Positions 1 through 9,831 of a stretch of DNA of 64,000 bases are shown piece by piece. Position numbers and translations under genes: made by a program. The DNA lies in assembly GCA_037903355.1 (NCBI GenBank), contig JBAJFE010000014.1, positions 7,750,001-7,814,000 on the forward strand, read 5' to 3'. Position 1 is the first letter of the stretch; each line of letters opens with the position of its first letter. Under the pieces are notes generated by a model. That model saw nothing but the letters and a program-made list of their open reading frames with translations. It did no database searches and was not told the origin of the DNA. The stretch is from Trichuris trichiura. Taxonomy: Eukaryota; Nematoda; Enoplea; Trichinellida; Trichuridae.

Positions 1-86
1 GTGCCTGCACGGATTACTTGTTCGAACGTCATTCTAACATTCGCGCTTCTTTGTTCACTGTGTTTAAACAAGAGACTGCATAAGGA

Positions 87-320
87 GTAGCCGTTTGCGA
101 ACAAGTGCCTTAACCTTCGCCCTTGATAGTCTTCGGAGCATTACTGCTACCTCTACTATAGCAGATCAAAGGCAAAGTGTCATCTGCAATGTGCCAACAG
201 GTAGCTGTTTGTGAACAAGTGCCTTAACTCTCGTCCTCGAAAGTAAACAGGTGGATTTTGATAATCTCCAGAGAATTTCTGCTACCATCGTCAGCGATAG
301 CAGATTAAAAGCAAAGTGTT
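87..320. repeat. Two-unit degenerate tandem repeat
   Basis: Two diverged copies start at 87 and 201, each beginning GTAGCYGTTTGYGAACAAG and continuing through GTGCCTTAAC and a CTGCTACC...ATAGCAGAT...GCAAAGTGTYATC block. The second copy has roughly 30 extra bases in the middle. No coding potential was recognised. It could be a satellite remnant or the edge of an unidentified element cut by the window start. Confidence 0.55.
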
Positions 321-1115
321 ATCGAACTTTTATAACACCCTGTCAACGATAACTGGTCAAAGAATCAACCTGTGCCGCTTGTTCTGATTCATTAGAACAC
401 TTCTCGCTTTACCGACCTAGTTCATAGTGAACATAAGGCACATTATTAAGGTTCTGTACGTCGAACAGCTTTGTGCAACAAGTTGTCGTTGGCCAAAGGT
501 CGAGTGAGCATTGGCAAAATCTGCAGAGCCTTTACGCCTAACAGTACCAGGAAAGTTCCCGTTACTTGCGTTCTTCCTCAAGTCTCAGTCATTAATGAAC
601 AGTGAATACTAAATTCCCGGATCTACTCAGATCTGTGTCCATTGAAGCCTACTGTGAGGAATACGGGAACCACGATACCACTATATAGTAAACCAGCATC
701 ATTTGCCGAATAGAATGTGCTTGCAATGCTTACTACGTAACAGACAGGCAATAAGATGTTACCACGTCCAAGAGGACATGTCAGCGAATGAGCCGGTGCA
801 AGAATGCTAAACAAAGATTCGGCAAGGGTTAGTGATGAAGCTGAAGAAGACATAGCAATAGATCTGGGAAGACAACGGACGACAATTTCATTGAAGGGTT
901 CATTTCTCTGAGCGCCTTTTTGACCTACGACGAAAGATCTCTCACCGTCACCGTAGTTTGGCATGCAATCGTAACGAATGTGTTGACCTCAGTGTACTAT
1001 GAAGTGCTCTGATTAGTTACTAATAGAACAGCTGCGACGCATTTGCTTGTCAACTCACTGAGCAGCATTTTTCTGAAGACAAGATGTCTTTGATTGATTG
1101 AACAACATTTATGTT
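321..1115. other. Unassigned sequence, no gene seen
   Basis: Only short open frames without recognisable domains occur on either strand. I see no splice-bounded exon, RNA gene or TE terminus in this stretch. Confidence 0.4.
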
Positions 1116-1123
1116 AGTTAGAT

Positions 1124-1584
1124 CGGTGATTCTCACGGTGGGGCATGTGCCCCACAGGAGGCCTTTCTGACGTCCAGGGCAAAAGGAAACCCTTTTGAGC
1201 TGTTGAGGGGGGGGAGGGGGAGGCACATGGCCCACCTCGGTGATCATGTTGAAGTGCATAGGAAGGTATGGCCTGCGCGTCAGGTATTGTGTCTCCTGCC
1301 TAAGAGAAAGCTGCATGCTGTTACTCCCCGCAATTCTGATTGACTGGAAAGGAGGACCTAGGAAAGGGGGCAGCCGGCACGGGAGGTGAAAAAGTAAGTG
1401 TTCGATACAATATCTGAGGAACGCTTTCCACACAGAACTTTGTGCAGTACCTACATTATGACGTCCCGGGTACCCTCTGTCTTCCCATCCGGCCAATCAG
1501 CGCGCTCGAAATCAACTAATCAGAATTGGGGAACCCGAACGCTCAGAAACCTTCACACGGGGTCCCTGGCCTTGAGAAACACTG
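1124..1584 (-). mobile_element. hAT-N1 non-autonomous element, copy a (461 bp)
   Basis: The right end reads ...CTTGAGAAACACTG and the left end CGGTGATTCTCACGG, which are imperfect hAT-type terminal inverted repeats (TIRs) next to GGGCCCC/GGGGCAC-rich subterminal sequence. The 8 bp on each side (AGTTAGAT at 1116-1123, TGTTAGAC at 1585-1592) share six positions, as expected for an old 8-bp TSD. The interior matches, in inverted orientation, the copies at 18.4 kb and the right-hand parts of those at 15.6 and 19.2 kb. No transposase sequence is present, so movement would need a hAT transposase supplied in trans. A run of G and C near 1200-1220 is a family feature, not a gene. Confidence 0.7.
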
Positions 1585-1739
1585 TGTTAGACTACTGACA
1601 GTTGTAGCCCGCCATTGGCAGGCTAGCACAGGCAAAGAGAACGTTTTCTAAAAGCGCGTTAGTAGTTCAGTTTATCACTAGTAGCAAAATTAACCTATTT
1701 GCTCATTTTCATTAGTCAATTGTAAGAGCTGACCGGCAG

Positions 1740-2110
1740 CAAGGACGTGAGTGGTCGAACCAATTCTTTGTACCCAAAGAGGGAGACCATAAAGTACTGC
1801 CTCTCTATGAAAAAATAAAGATCTTGGATCTTTTGAATAGCGGCATTTCATGTGCTGAACTGGGCTGTAGAGTAGAAAAGATCTTCTACCTCACCAACAT
1901 TAGTCAACGTGAAGGCATTGCACAGGCAATGCTTGTTGTTAAAGACGAACTAGAATCAATGGTGTCAGCTGAGGTTCAGCGCTTTTACCTTTCGCTTACA
2001 GCGTTAAAATGGGATTCTTTGTACGCGATTGTAGTAGTTCTTGTGGAGTATGCAGTTTTTGTTGTTACGGTGTTGTCCTTAGCTTCGTACAAACTTTGTT
2101 TTTACTGACA
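1740..2110 (+). pseudogene. Tigger/pogo transposase N-terminal remnant
   Basis: Translation across 1780-1885 gives a psq/CENP-B-type helix-turn-helix start (KVLPLYEKIKILDLLNSGIS, then CAELGCRV), the DNA-binding N-terminus of Tigger-family transposases. The frame then runs into unrelated hydrophobic sequence and a stop at 2108. No second CENP-B helix-turn-helix and no DDE domain follows, and no TIRs could be found, so this is a truncated relic. The assignment rests on motif resemblance only. Confidence 0.55.
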
Positions 2111-2344
2111 TGACTGGGCAATACCGTAACAATAAAAGCCTATATACTTTGCTTACAGCTAAAAGAAGTGTATTCTGAAAGTAATTCGCATTCCAATATA
2201 TTCTGGGATTATCGTATGTCATTATTTTCTTTAATATGTACTTTATTAAAATATTTGTTTAGCACTAATTGATATTAGTAACTGTAAGAAATTTAATGTC
2301 TATTTGTAGTATATGAGAAAGCGCGCAGGTTATTAACAAATGGT

Positions 2345-2905
2345 TCTGAATTTTGAGTACGGGAATTGACTATACGCGGAAAGTCCTGGAACCAAAAGCC
2401 GCGGCGATAACGAGGGCCTACTGTGCTCTGAAGGTCAACACGAGAATGATCATAACAAGAACAAGAGGACACCCAGCTTTAGAAGGGAAAACATCCAGTT
2501 ACACGATAACAACAGCTTTCATATTTGATCTTCTGATTCACGGGTTTTTGGTCTGTTAGATGTATCTGTAAGTAAACTGCAAAGTGCCCTACCAATGATA
2601 ATACCAATGGCAACACCGTCTTGGTAGGGCACTTTGCAGTTTACTTACAGATTACAGTTAGATGTATCTGTAAGTAAACTGCAAAATGCCCTACCAATGG
2701 TAATACTAATGGCAACACCGTCTTGGTAGGGCACTTTGCAGTTTACTTACAGATACATCTAACAGGCCAAAAACCCATGAATCAAAAGATCAAATATGAA
2801 ACAACCCAAGCCTGTTAAAAGACATCCTGTCTTTAGATAACAACAGCTGCAGAATCCTGCCTGCTGACCCGTAATTACCGGATGCCGGAACAGTTGTTCG
2901 GCACA
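2345..2905 (-). repeat. 3' LTR of gypsy G1 (approximate left limit)
   Basis: On the minus strand the LTR begins TGTGCCGAACAACTG at 2905, directly after a polypurine tract (complement of CTCCCCCGG, 2906-2914). Segments 2428-2517 and 2849-2905 match 14038-14184 closely. The LTR is interrupted by a 318-bp insertion at 2518-2835. The 3' limit is uncertain because the other LTR is truncated. Confidence 0.65.
2518..2835. mobile_element. PLE-terminus-derived insertion with two tandem hairpins
   Basis: The insertion is flanked by a 13-bp direct repeat, GATAACAACAGCT, at 2505-2517 and 2836-2848. The uninterrupted sequence exists at 14.1 kb, which proves insertion. Inside, 30-base arms at 2566-2595 and 2621-2650 are perfect inverted repeats, and a second copy of the same hairpin (2668-2697 with 2723-2752, one mismatch) follows. 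The end sequence (GCCTGTTAAAAGACATCCTG) is the same as the PLE tail at 56.98 kb. No protein is encoded. The best reading is a small non-autonomous retroelement mobilised by a Penelope-like element. Confidence 0.7.
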
Positions 2906-3443
2906 CTCCCCCGGATGTGCAATCACAATAGGCGAAAGTGCGAGGCTTGCAGATCCTAGCTGAGCGCCTTGGTTCCTGTTCCAGCGAGTCGTTGATCCGG
3001 CTGGAAAGCGTCTCTGTTGTTTCGGACCGCGTGGGGAAGGTGAGGATAATTTCGTCGTTCTGGCTGTCCTCCAATGCGCTCATCGAATCCACTGCTGGTG
3101 AACGCGGACGTAGATCCCGGACATGGCGAGGGAGGCTGTCGGCCTTCACGACTTGGCTTGACCTAACGCCTGTCACGGTATCTGGGGTCACCCCGAATGC
3201 CTGCTGACGTCACCCATAATGCTTCGCCGGCAGCGTATGGGCTGCTTTCCTGCGACCTCTCTTTCGATGATACGTCTACTTGTCGAATCCTGACGGCGTA
3301 CTTGTATACGCCGTTGGCCGGGGCTGCCTGCGAGGTTCGGTCGTCACGTGGCGTGATGTTGTATAAAATACCGCCTCAGCAATCCAGCAGCCTTTCCTCG
3401 CGGCTATGACCTTCACAGTGCGATGGCACCGTTCGACTATTCC
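2895..3443 (-). pseudogene. G1 pol: integrase tail after the hAT insertion
   Basis: Reading minus from 3443, the frame gives GIVERCHRTVKVIAARKG, containing the catalytic Glu of the integrase DDE triad (codon 3432-3434). The C-terminal tail follows in several frames, with RRSARICKPRTFAYCDC near 2930-2990. The arrangement is typical of the end of a gypsy polyprotein just before the polypurine tract and 3' LTR. At least two frameshifts and stops are visible. The rest of the integrase core lies at 12.26-12.58 kb. Confidence 0.8.
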
Positions 3444-5940
3444 ACAGGTTCTCAAAATTTTGGCTTCATCGCTCCCCTGTGAACGTTCCCGAGCGCTGGT
3501 GCCCCTAATTTTGATTGGTCCGTTTTGCGCCCGCTGATTGGCTAGAAGGTTGTACGTGGCATAGTCGGGAGGTCAGTAGGTTCTGAAACGTTACCCTCTG
3601 TTGGCCCCGGTGGGAAAATTTTTGCAAAACCACTACTCGTGAGAACATTTTGCACAAAGGACTTCAACTCCTCGTCACGTGAAAGGCGTACTATGCCACT
3701 CCCGTTTTCCCACCAACGATTTTATGATGTGAAAATTTCTGCTTGCCTTTCACATCTCTTCTCACATTTTTTAAAACATGGAGTCACATATGGACGAAGC
3801 ATTCATTAGTCTTTCCCGAAAAAAACAGTCAGTGTGCGTCTATTTGTTTTCTTATGCACACCAAACAGAATTGTAATGACAAGGAACTAGACTGAAGTGA
3901 AAACGCTTAAGCAAGAAGATACAAAAGAAACTATAACGCAAATTTGCGACTGCACATGAACGGACACTACTCAATGTGATGGGTGTGCTTGATGCAGTAC
4001 GAGCAAGTTGTCTATGTTTGGCTGCATCTTTGTCACCATCAGTCTTAGGTCGCCTTGATTCACTATATCCAGCCGACTTCTCTTGCTACTTATCAGCTCC
4101 GTAACTGCGCTGAATCCGCATTCTGCTAAATAAGACGATGGAAACGGAATAAGGAAATTTTCTACAGCAGCCAATAACAGCGGATACAGTTCCCTTATTT
4201 CGCGCTGTAGCCAAAACTGCTGATATCCCATTTTCCATTTCACTTTCAGCTCTTCATTGCTTTGCAGTTCGATCAGTTCTTCCTGCAATTCCATCTCCGC
4301 TTTGCCGACGTTGGACATAGGGTCTATTGTCCACTGGAATTTTAAAGTTAAGGATATCACTGAATCGTTCTGTGAAGTCAATGTGCATTATTTCCAAGTG
4401 TTGACAGTGCACTTCAACTTCTTGTTCAGCGATGTCCTTCAGTGCAGCTAGAAGGGGAAACTGATAGAAGTCACCGGCCCGCAAGTTTCCTTTGAAGATT
4501 GGCAATTTCGCGACGATATAACTCCTTTTGTTTTAATCAAGTTTAAGTCACTGCCTTGGAGCTGCAAGTCCATTGCATTGAATTTGTAGTATATGTCTGC
4601 TAGATACGCGATGTCCTTCTTGTTTTTCTTTAAATTTTCTCGTAGACAAGGGTTCACACACTACAAAAATTCTAGAACTGTGTCAAAGAGGCTGTAAAAC
4701 CGAGTTAAACAAGCACCCTTTGATAAGCAGCGAACTTCAGTGTGAAGTAACAGGCGTTTGAAATTTCATCATTCTGTTCACACAGCTGTCTGAATAATCT
4801 GTCATTCAGCGATTTATTTTTGATGGTATTAACTGCTGTAATAACAAGTTGGAGTGAGCGGCTTAATCGTTCGTTCAGGCGTCGTGAGGCTAAATGCTGT
4901 CGGTGAATGACGCAATGAACCGTTAAAACGTCAGGAACGAGCTGCTTCAAATGTGCGAGAAAGCCGCGGTAGAAGCTCACCATCGACGGTGCTCCATCGG
5001 TTGCCACAGCAACTATGTTCGCAATAGGGATGTTTTTATCCTTGAAAAATTTTTCTACAGCAAGGAATAAGGTCTCTCCTATCTGTCTCCAACTGTGTAG
5101 CAAACAGCAGTTCTTGTACCAGGGCTTCATCCATTACGAATGTGACATAACCTAATAATAATGCTTCATTGTTAGGTAAGATCGACTCATCAAGCTGCAG
5201 AGAAAAATGCGTTGCTCTCAAGAAGTCGCATAGAGTGCGTTCTACGTCGTTGCTCATTTCGTCAATCCTTCTTTGCACCGTGTCATTACTCAGAGGTATC
5301 CTTCCGATTATTTTAGTTGGTGACATGTGCAGTACAGTCTGGATAACTTCGCTGATCACGGGAAGCAACAGTTTTTCCCCAATGTTATGTGGCTTTCCAC
5401 ATTTTGCAATCAGTAATGAAATCTTATAAGACGCACGCAGGCCATCTTTATCCTTTCCTGGTGCCGGTGGCAACATACGTGGCAATGTTTTCCTTGTAAG
5501 AAATTTCGGGTCTTTTGTGTCCCGGCGGTGCTAGAAGTGTCAGGCGGCAACTTCAAAGGAGGTCAAGTGGGAATTATTATGCAACCTGAACAATGGGTGC
5601 CCTAAGCCATTGTTCACTGCGCACTGATGCGAACGACGCATATTACCAAAAGAACGATGACCACCTGGATACAGTTGCCCGTGCTGGCAATTGTTTCCAA
5701 GTGCCAGCTATGACTGTGCCGGCCATCGTGCTCTGCCCTAGCCTAAGCCTAAACCTAAATACAACCCGTGTTCGTGGCTGCTTTTGGTTTATGCAGTTTT
5801 GCCTGTGGCGCAAACGGCAAGAAGCGTCGCGCAAAATAACGCTATTTAGCGATCACTGAACACGCGAGCAATAAGTAACGCGAAAAAGGGATAAAGCGTA
5901 CGTACTGCTAACGCAGGCACTCAGCCTGACGAAGGTGACG

Positions 5941-7277
5941 TTATGTTGGTGCGTTCTGGCGACGACTGACCGCTGACATCCCTGGACGCGCTTCCGACGG
6001 GTTCACTCGGGTCCTACTCAGGCACAAGGCGTCAATGGAAGTAAACGTTGACGCTCGACATACTGTTGACTGTGACAGCTCCTGTTGCGCTAGCGGCTCG
6101 TCGTGTCGGGGTGGGTGTAACCGGAGGATGACGTCGAAAATCGCATCGAACGCATCAGCAGTCCCTATACGCCTCCTCCACATGAACTCGGACAGGTGGA
6201 GCGCGAGAGCACTTCTGTGCGTTCCACAACGAAGCTTGTTGCCCCGTTTCACCTGGGCCCACAGCGATTCGATGGTCTGCGTGTGCGCACCTGTCGCTCG
6301 GTCTACGAAGTTTCGGGAGTGGTTCACTCGGGAATGGTGGTAACCCTCGTGGCCGAGACTGCGATAGGCCCGCCATTCGTCTGTGACCACTGCGGACTCA
6401 GGCTCGACGTGGGACCGTATAATGGGCACCAGCGATCTGGACGAGCGCTCTTCCACGGCTTCGAGATGGGCTGCGCCACTTTCCCGACTTACAGCGACGA
6501 ATACCCACTTCCCAGGGTACCGCCTCCCTCGGTTGTACTTACTCCGCGAGAAGAGCGACTCGTCCATCTCGACCGTCATCCCGAGGCCTCCCAGTCGCAC
6601 CGGTGTTGCGGCCAACGCGTCGGCTGCCAGTTGCCGCAAATATTTGCACTAACGGACTGCGGCCTGGGAACTGATTCCTGAAACACAGACAATCTTTCTG
6701 GCAACGTGACAATTTCGGCGGATAAGTACCCAGCTGTTCTACGCAGAACTTGATCGTAGCGTGCCCCTGACTCCAGTGATAAATAACCTGGACAGCCTTT
6801 CTTAGGGGTAACCTTTCGCGTGGCACTGTAAAGAACTGATTGGAACTATACCGGGCACAACTTCAACTGCAATACTAGCACACTTACCGCCGAACCAGGT
6901 GCCCGAGCGTACTGAGAATTTTTTGCGGCACGATCGTTTGTAGCAGTGTCAAAACATGCCGCCAGGGGCTAGATGCATGCCTTGGCCGCAACAGGGGCAT
7001 ATCCTCTCGCTGTGCAGCAGTCCCTTGCCGCGTAGAAAGAGCACAGCCGCATTTTCGTCTGAGACTGTCTGCTGCAGCCAGTCGATGCCCCCAGTCTGTT
7101 GCGCCTTCTTCGGGTCTCCTTTAAGCTGCCTCCACTTGTCGATGGGACGTTGTCACTACATATCGGGGCGGGGGCACTGCCTTTACTTGTCGATGGGACG
7201 TTGTCGCTAGAACCGAGGGCTCGGTCTCTGCCTTCAGTTGTCGTTGGGAAGTCGTCACTAGATCCCGGGACAGACAT
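5941..7277 (-). pseudogene. Merlin M1 transposase (IS1016/ISXO2-like), broken
   Basis: Three exons can be read on the minus strand. Exon 1 (to 6888) has a CPCC-type zinc ribbon and ends at GTAAGT. Intron 1 is 6826-6887 (62 nt). Exon 2 is 6730-6825 (96 nt, PRERLPLRKAVQVIYHWS). Intron 2 is 6678-6729 (52 nt, ends TTTCAG). Exon 3 holds the DDE catalytic core: Asp in EMDESLFS, Asp in DEWRAYRSLG, Glu in QTIESLWAQVK. Lesions are a frameshift in exon 1 and a TAG at 6649-6651, where the intact copy M4 has Trp. The exon 3 frame stays open for more than 230 codons, with a C-terminal extension relative to M4. Splicing is inferred from three-copy comparison. Confidence 0.85.
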
Positions 7278-7813
7278 AACGCAAAATGAGATTTACCCTG
7301 TCTACAAACGCACGCCGAAGCTCGGACAGTTGACCTCCGATGTTTTTCTCGAATTGCTAGACGAGGTCTCAGCTTGAACACCTGCACGCCCCATTGTGTT
7401 TCCCGTACCTTCAATGCAAGCGCAGGTGCTACATTCCATCACCTTCGCTAATCCCTACAGGTCACGCATCAGTGACACAAGCAGACGCTATTACAATGCA
7501 TTGTAGCGAAATACTTCGGCGCGAATCCGTTAGACCGACAGCCATAACGCAGAATGAGATTTACCCTGTCTACAAACGCACGCCGAAGCTCGGACAGTTG
7601 ACCTCCGATGTTTTTCTTGAATTGCTAGACGAGATCTCAGCTTGAACACCTGCACGCCCCATTGTGTTTCCCGTACCTTCAATGCAAGCGCAGGTGCTAA
7701 ACTCCATCACCTTCGCTAATTCCTACAGGTCACTACACGCATCAGTGACACAAACAGACGCTATTGCATTGCAGTGTAGCGAAATACTTCGGCGCGAATC
7801 CGTTAGACCGACA
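7277..7813. repeat. Tandem duplication in the Merlin M1 5' region
   Basis: Two units of about 266-270 bp start at 7277 and 7543 with ATAACGCARAATGAGATTTA and end with the ACTTCGGCGCGAATCCGTTAGACCGAC block. The same doubled unit appears in M2 and M3 (25.69-26.24 kb), so the duplication predates their divergence. It is non-coding and upstream of the transposase start, so it may include its promoter. Confidence 0.7.
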
Positions 7814-8357
7814 ACCGGTATACTGCATGAGCCTATTACGTTTCAGTTTAGCAGATTTTTTCGGCGCTAATCCGTTACACCGATAACGGGGTCACTGAAT
7901 GTGCCACTGATGCTTCCGTTGTGCTGCTGATAACCTGTTATGACGCTGTAGAGCGGCAGATTACGCTATGAACTAGCCGCCTGACACTTCCGGCGTCGCC
8001 GTGGCATCATAGACCCTAAATTTCTGATGAAGCGACTGAAAGTAGCTGATGTTCTTGTTACGCATGTCTGGATGTACTCTATTAATGTGGTCTTGCAGCC
8101 TCGATGGCTTCATAGATTCGTTCGAAAACACTCTTTCACAAATCAAACACAGAGGTAGCCATTTATTCGCAGGTGATTGGATAAAACCATACTTCAAATA
8201 GTCTGAGCTGTACTGCCTGCGTTTCTTTCTGACTTCCGGCATTGAAAGAAGGCTACGAAATGATGGTTCTTGTCGTTGCTGTATTACAGGGTTGAGAAGT
8301 TGCGGCAACGATACCGTTTATTTGCAGTAAACGGCAAGAACAAGAAAAATATATATA

Positions 8358-9369
8358 CAGGCGGCCCTCGTTAACCGCAATTAATTCGTCCAACCTTTTG
8401 AGCATTTTACCGCGTAAAGTTGAATTCCGCGTTATCTAGGCTACCCTATGAAAAAGGTTAAATAGCTTATATTCTAGCTGCGCATTTCGTTCTGTCCCCT
8501 TGAATTTCTTCGGAAACGTCGAGGCAGCTGCGAAATAAACCGATGCCGTTTTCCCAGTGATCTTTAAGTTCTTGAGGTTGAAGCGCTTCACGTATTTTGC
8601 TAGCCATCCTTTGCTAGCACCAAACCTTTTTCTCTCGTTCTCTGCAACCACACCAGAGAAGTGCTCATATAAGCTCAGCGTTTTCTCCCGAATAACTTTC
8701 CCGTCGACGGGGACATTCTTCCGCGACATGTCCTCTATCCAAATGCTTAGCGCTTTCTCGGCTTTCACGAGAACTTTGTTTGCGAACTACAGCAGCTCTT
8801 TTGCCAATGAAGGGTCAGAATACACGTTTCCTCGAGTCTCAGCTTCCTTCCGTCTTAACGTACGAATACTGGATTCATTCTTACCCGATCCTGCGGTCCA
8901 CTTCGGCAAATGACAATCCGCTTCTCAAAAGATCAAGGACTTCTACTTTCTCATGAAGAATAAGGACGCTACGTTGTCTCTTTGCCCTAGAGGAACCGCT
9001 TACTTTCCTTCTGTCAGCCATCTTCCTATGCGACACCATTTAAACGACGCGAAAGTTCAGACTTACCATGCTGGAGAGAAACTGATGTTTGTGCACGGTG
9101 AATAGGCTCGAAAACGCGCACGAAGCAATAAAGAACAATCAGAAAAATGACAAGGCCTCATTAGCATTGTGCACGGTTAGAGAGCGTTGTAGGCAGAAAA
9201 GGTCTTTCGCGCCCGGGCAGACAATCACGCTGCTGCTCAGGCAGGCAACGACATTACTGCAACTATAATGCCAGCCAGCGGTGCGTTTGTTTTTGTGAAA
9301 AGATGACGTCACTATTTCACCCCGGACGAACCGCGTTGTATAGAATCCGCGGATAACGAGGGCCGCCTG
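8358..9369 (-). mobile_element. Tigger-type element, 1,012 bp, non-autonomous
   Basis: The left end CAGGCGGCCCTCGTTAACCG and the right end, complementary to CAGGCGGCCCTCGTTATCCG, form near-perfect TIRs flanked by TA dinucleotides inside a TA-rich tract, typical of Tc1/mariner-pogo elements. It retains only the N-terminal CENP-B-like part of a transposase on the minus strand, with no DDE domain. A diverged relative lies at 43.1-44.3 kb. Confidence 0.85.
8436..9021 (-). pseudogene. Tigger transposase DNA-binding part (CENP-B-like), broken
   Basis: A start ATG at 9019-9021 leads into MADRRKVSGSSRAKRQRS, a basic N-terminus followed by a psq-type helix (EKVEVLDLLRSGLSFAEV). Stops follow. From 8768 the frame continues with a CENPB/Tc5-type helix-turn-helix (KALSIWIEDMSRKNVPVDGK, later FGASKGWLAKYVKRFN). 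The catalytic DDE domain is absent, so the remnant could at best bind DNA. Confidence 0.75.
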
Positions 9370-9379
9370 TATATATATA

Positions 9380-9548
9380 CAGTAGAACCTCTGAAGTTGA
9401 CCACCTCTCTATGTCGACCATCTCCCTAAGTTGACCGAGTTTTGACCCCTTGGTTGGTCCGCACGTTAATAATATAATATACCCACAGCCTCTTATGTTG
9501 ACCAGTTTTCCCCGGTCCCTTGGGTGGTCATTTATGGAGGTTCTACTG
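9380..9548. mobile_element. TA-MITE copy 1 (169 bp)
   Basis: The TIR is CAGTAGAACCTC at the left and GGAGGTTCTACTG at the right, with TA on both sides. The interior has repeated GTTGACCA/GTCGACCA words. Other copies are at 14859, 16458 and 37375. It encodes nothing. The TA target and CAG ends fit a pogo/Tigger- or mariner-mobilised MITE. Confidence 0.85.
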
Positions 9549-9572
9549 TATATATATATATATATATATATA
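9549..9572. repeat. (TA)12 simple repeat
   Basis: An uninterrupted TA run directly abuts the MITE right end. Together with the TA run at 9370-9379 it offers TA insertion targets, which fits the clustering of two TA-targeting elements here. Confidence 0.9.
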
Positions 9573-9831
9573 CATGAGTATGTGTTGTTGTGATGGACAG
9601 CGCGACGGAAACTACGGAAACTGCTCCCTGCACGACGGGCGGTGAAAGCGACGATCCCTGCAGGACAAACCTTGAAAGTGACACGCGCAGGGCGGGCACC
9701 GGAAATAGCCGTCAGATGTCACCTGACCTACGAAGTGACGCTCGGCCCCCGCCAGGATAAGGAGCATATACGGAACACCCACGGAGGGCTAACGGGGGTG
9801 AAGAGATTCGTGCAATGTCGGTAGAATAAAG

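Larger units (their letters stand above)
5508..8016 (-). mobile_element. Merlin element M1 (2,509 bp)
   Basis: The ends are GGGTCTTTTGTGTCCCGGCG on the left and GTCGCCGTGGCATCATAGACCC on the right (first 20 bases read out), an imperfect TIR pair. The flanking 8-bp TSD is GAAATTTC (5500-5507) and TAAATTTC (8017-8024), 7 of 8 matching, within the KF codons of the hAT-A transposase. The element carries a minus-strand transposase pseudogene with two introns and a tandem duplication in its 5' region. Its subterminal block (CTTCAAAGGAGGTCAAGTGG) is shared by all Merlin-related elements here. It is the parental structure for the internally deleted M2 and M3. Confidence 0.9.
3971..8308 (-). pseudogene. 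hAT-A transposase (BED-finger type), broken
   Basis: The N-terminal part (8308-8025) has a BED-like finger (CLICERVF...H...H) and ends ...QSLHQKF, where a Merlin element interrupts it. The protein resumes at 5507 with GLRASYKISLLIAKCGKPHN. Visible landmarks are the first catalytic Asp in QLDES (about 5190), TDGAPSM with the second Asp (about 4990), the CxxH pair in VHCVIHRQH (about 4905), and the C-terminal dimerisation motif PSSYLAECGFSAV (about 4130). Frameshifts occur near 5080, 4690, 4480 and 4320. It is homologous throughout to the hAT-C transposases at 30 and 60 kb but clearly older. The coordinates include the 2.5-kb Merlin insertion. Confidence 0.85.

Noticed and set aside
3444..3640. 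Treating 3445-3640 as an independent hAT MITE
   Set aside because: The matching right end with the same direct repeat was found at 12260, so this is the left terminus of the large hAT-A element.
6035..6681. Plus-strand frames opposite the Merlin M1 transposase
   Set aside because: They mirror the DDE exon on the other strand. The minus strand carries the catalytic motifs.
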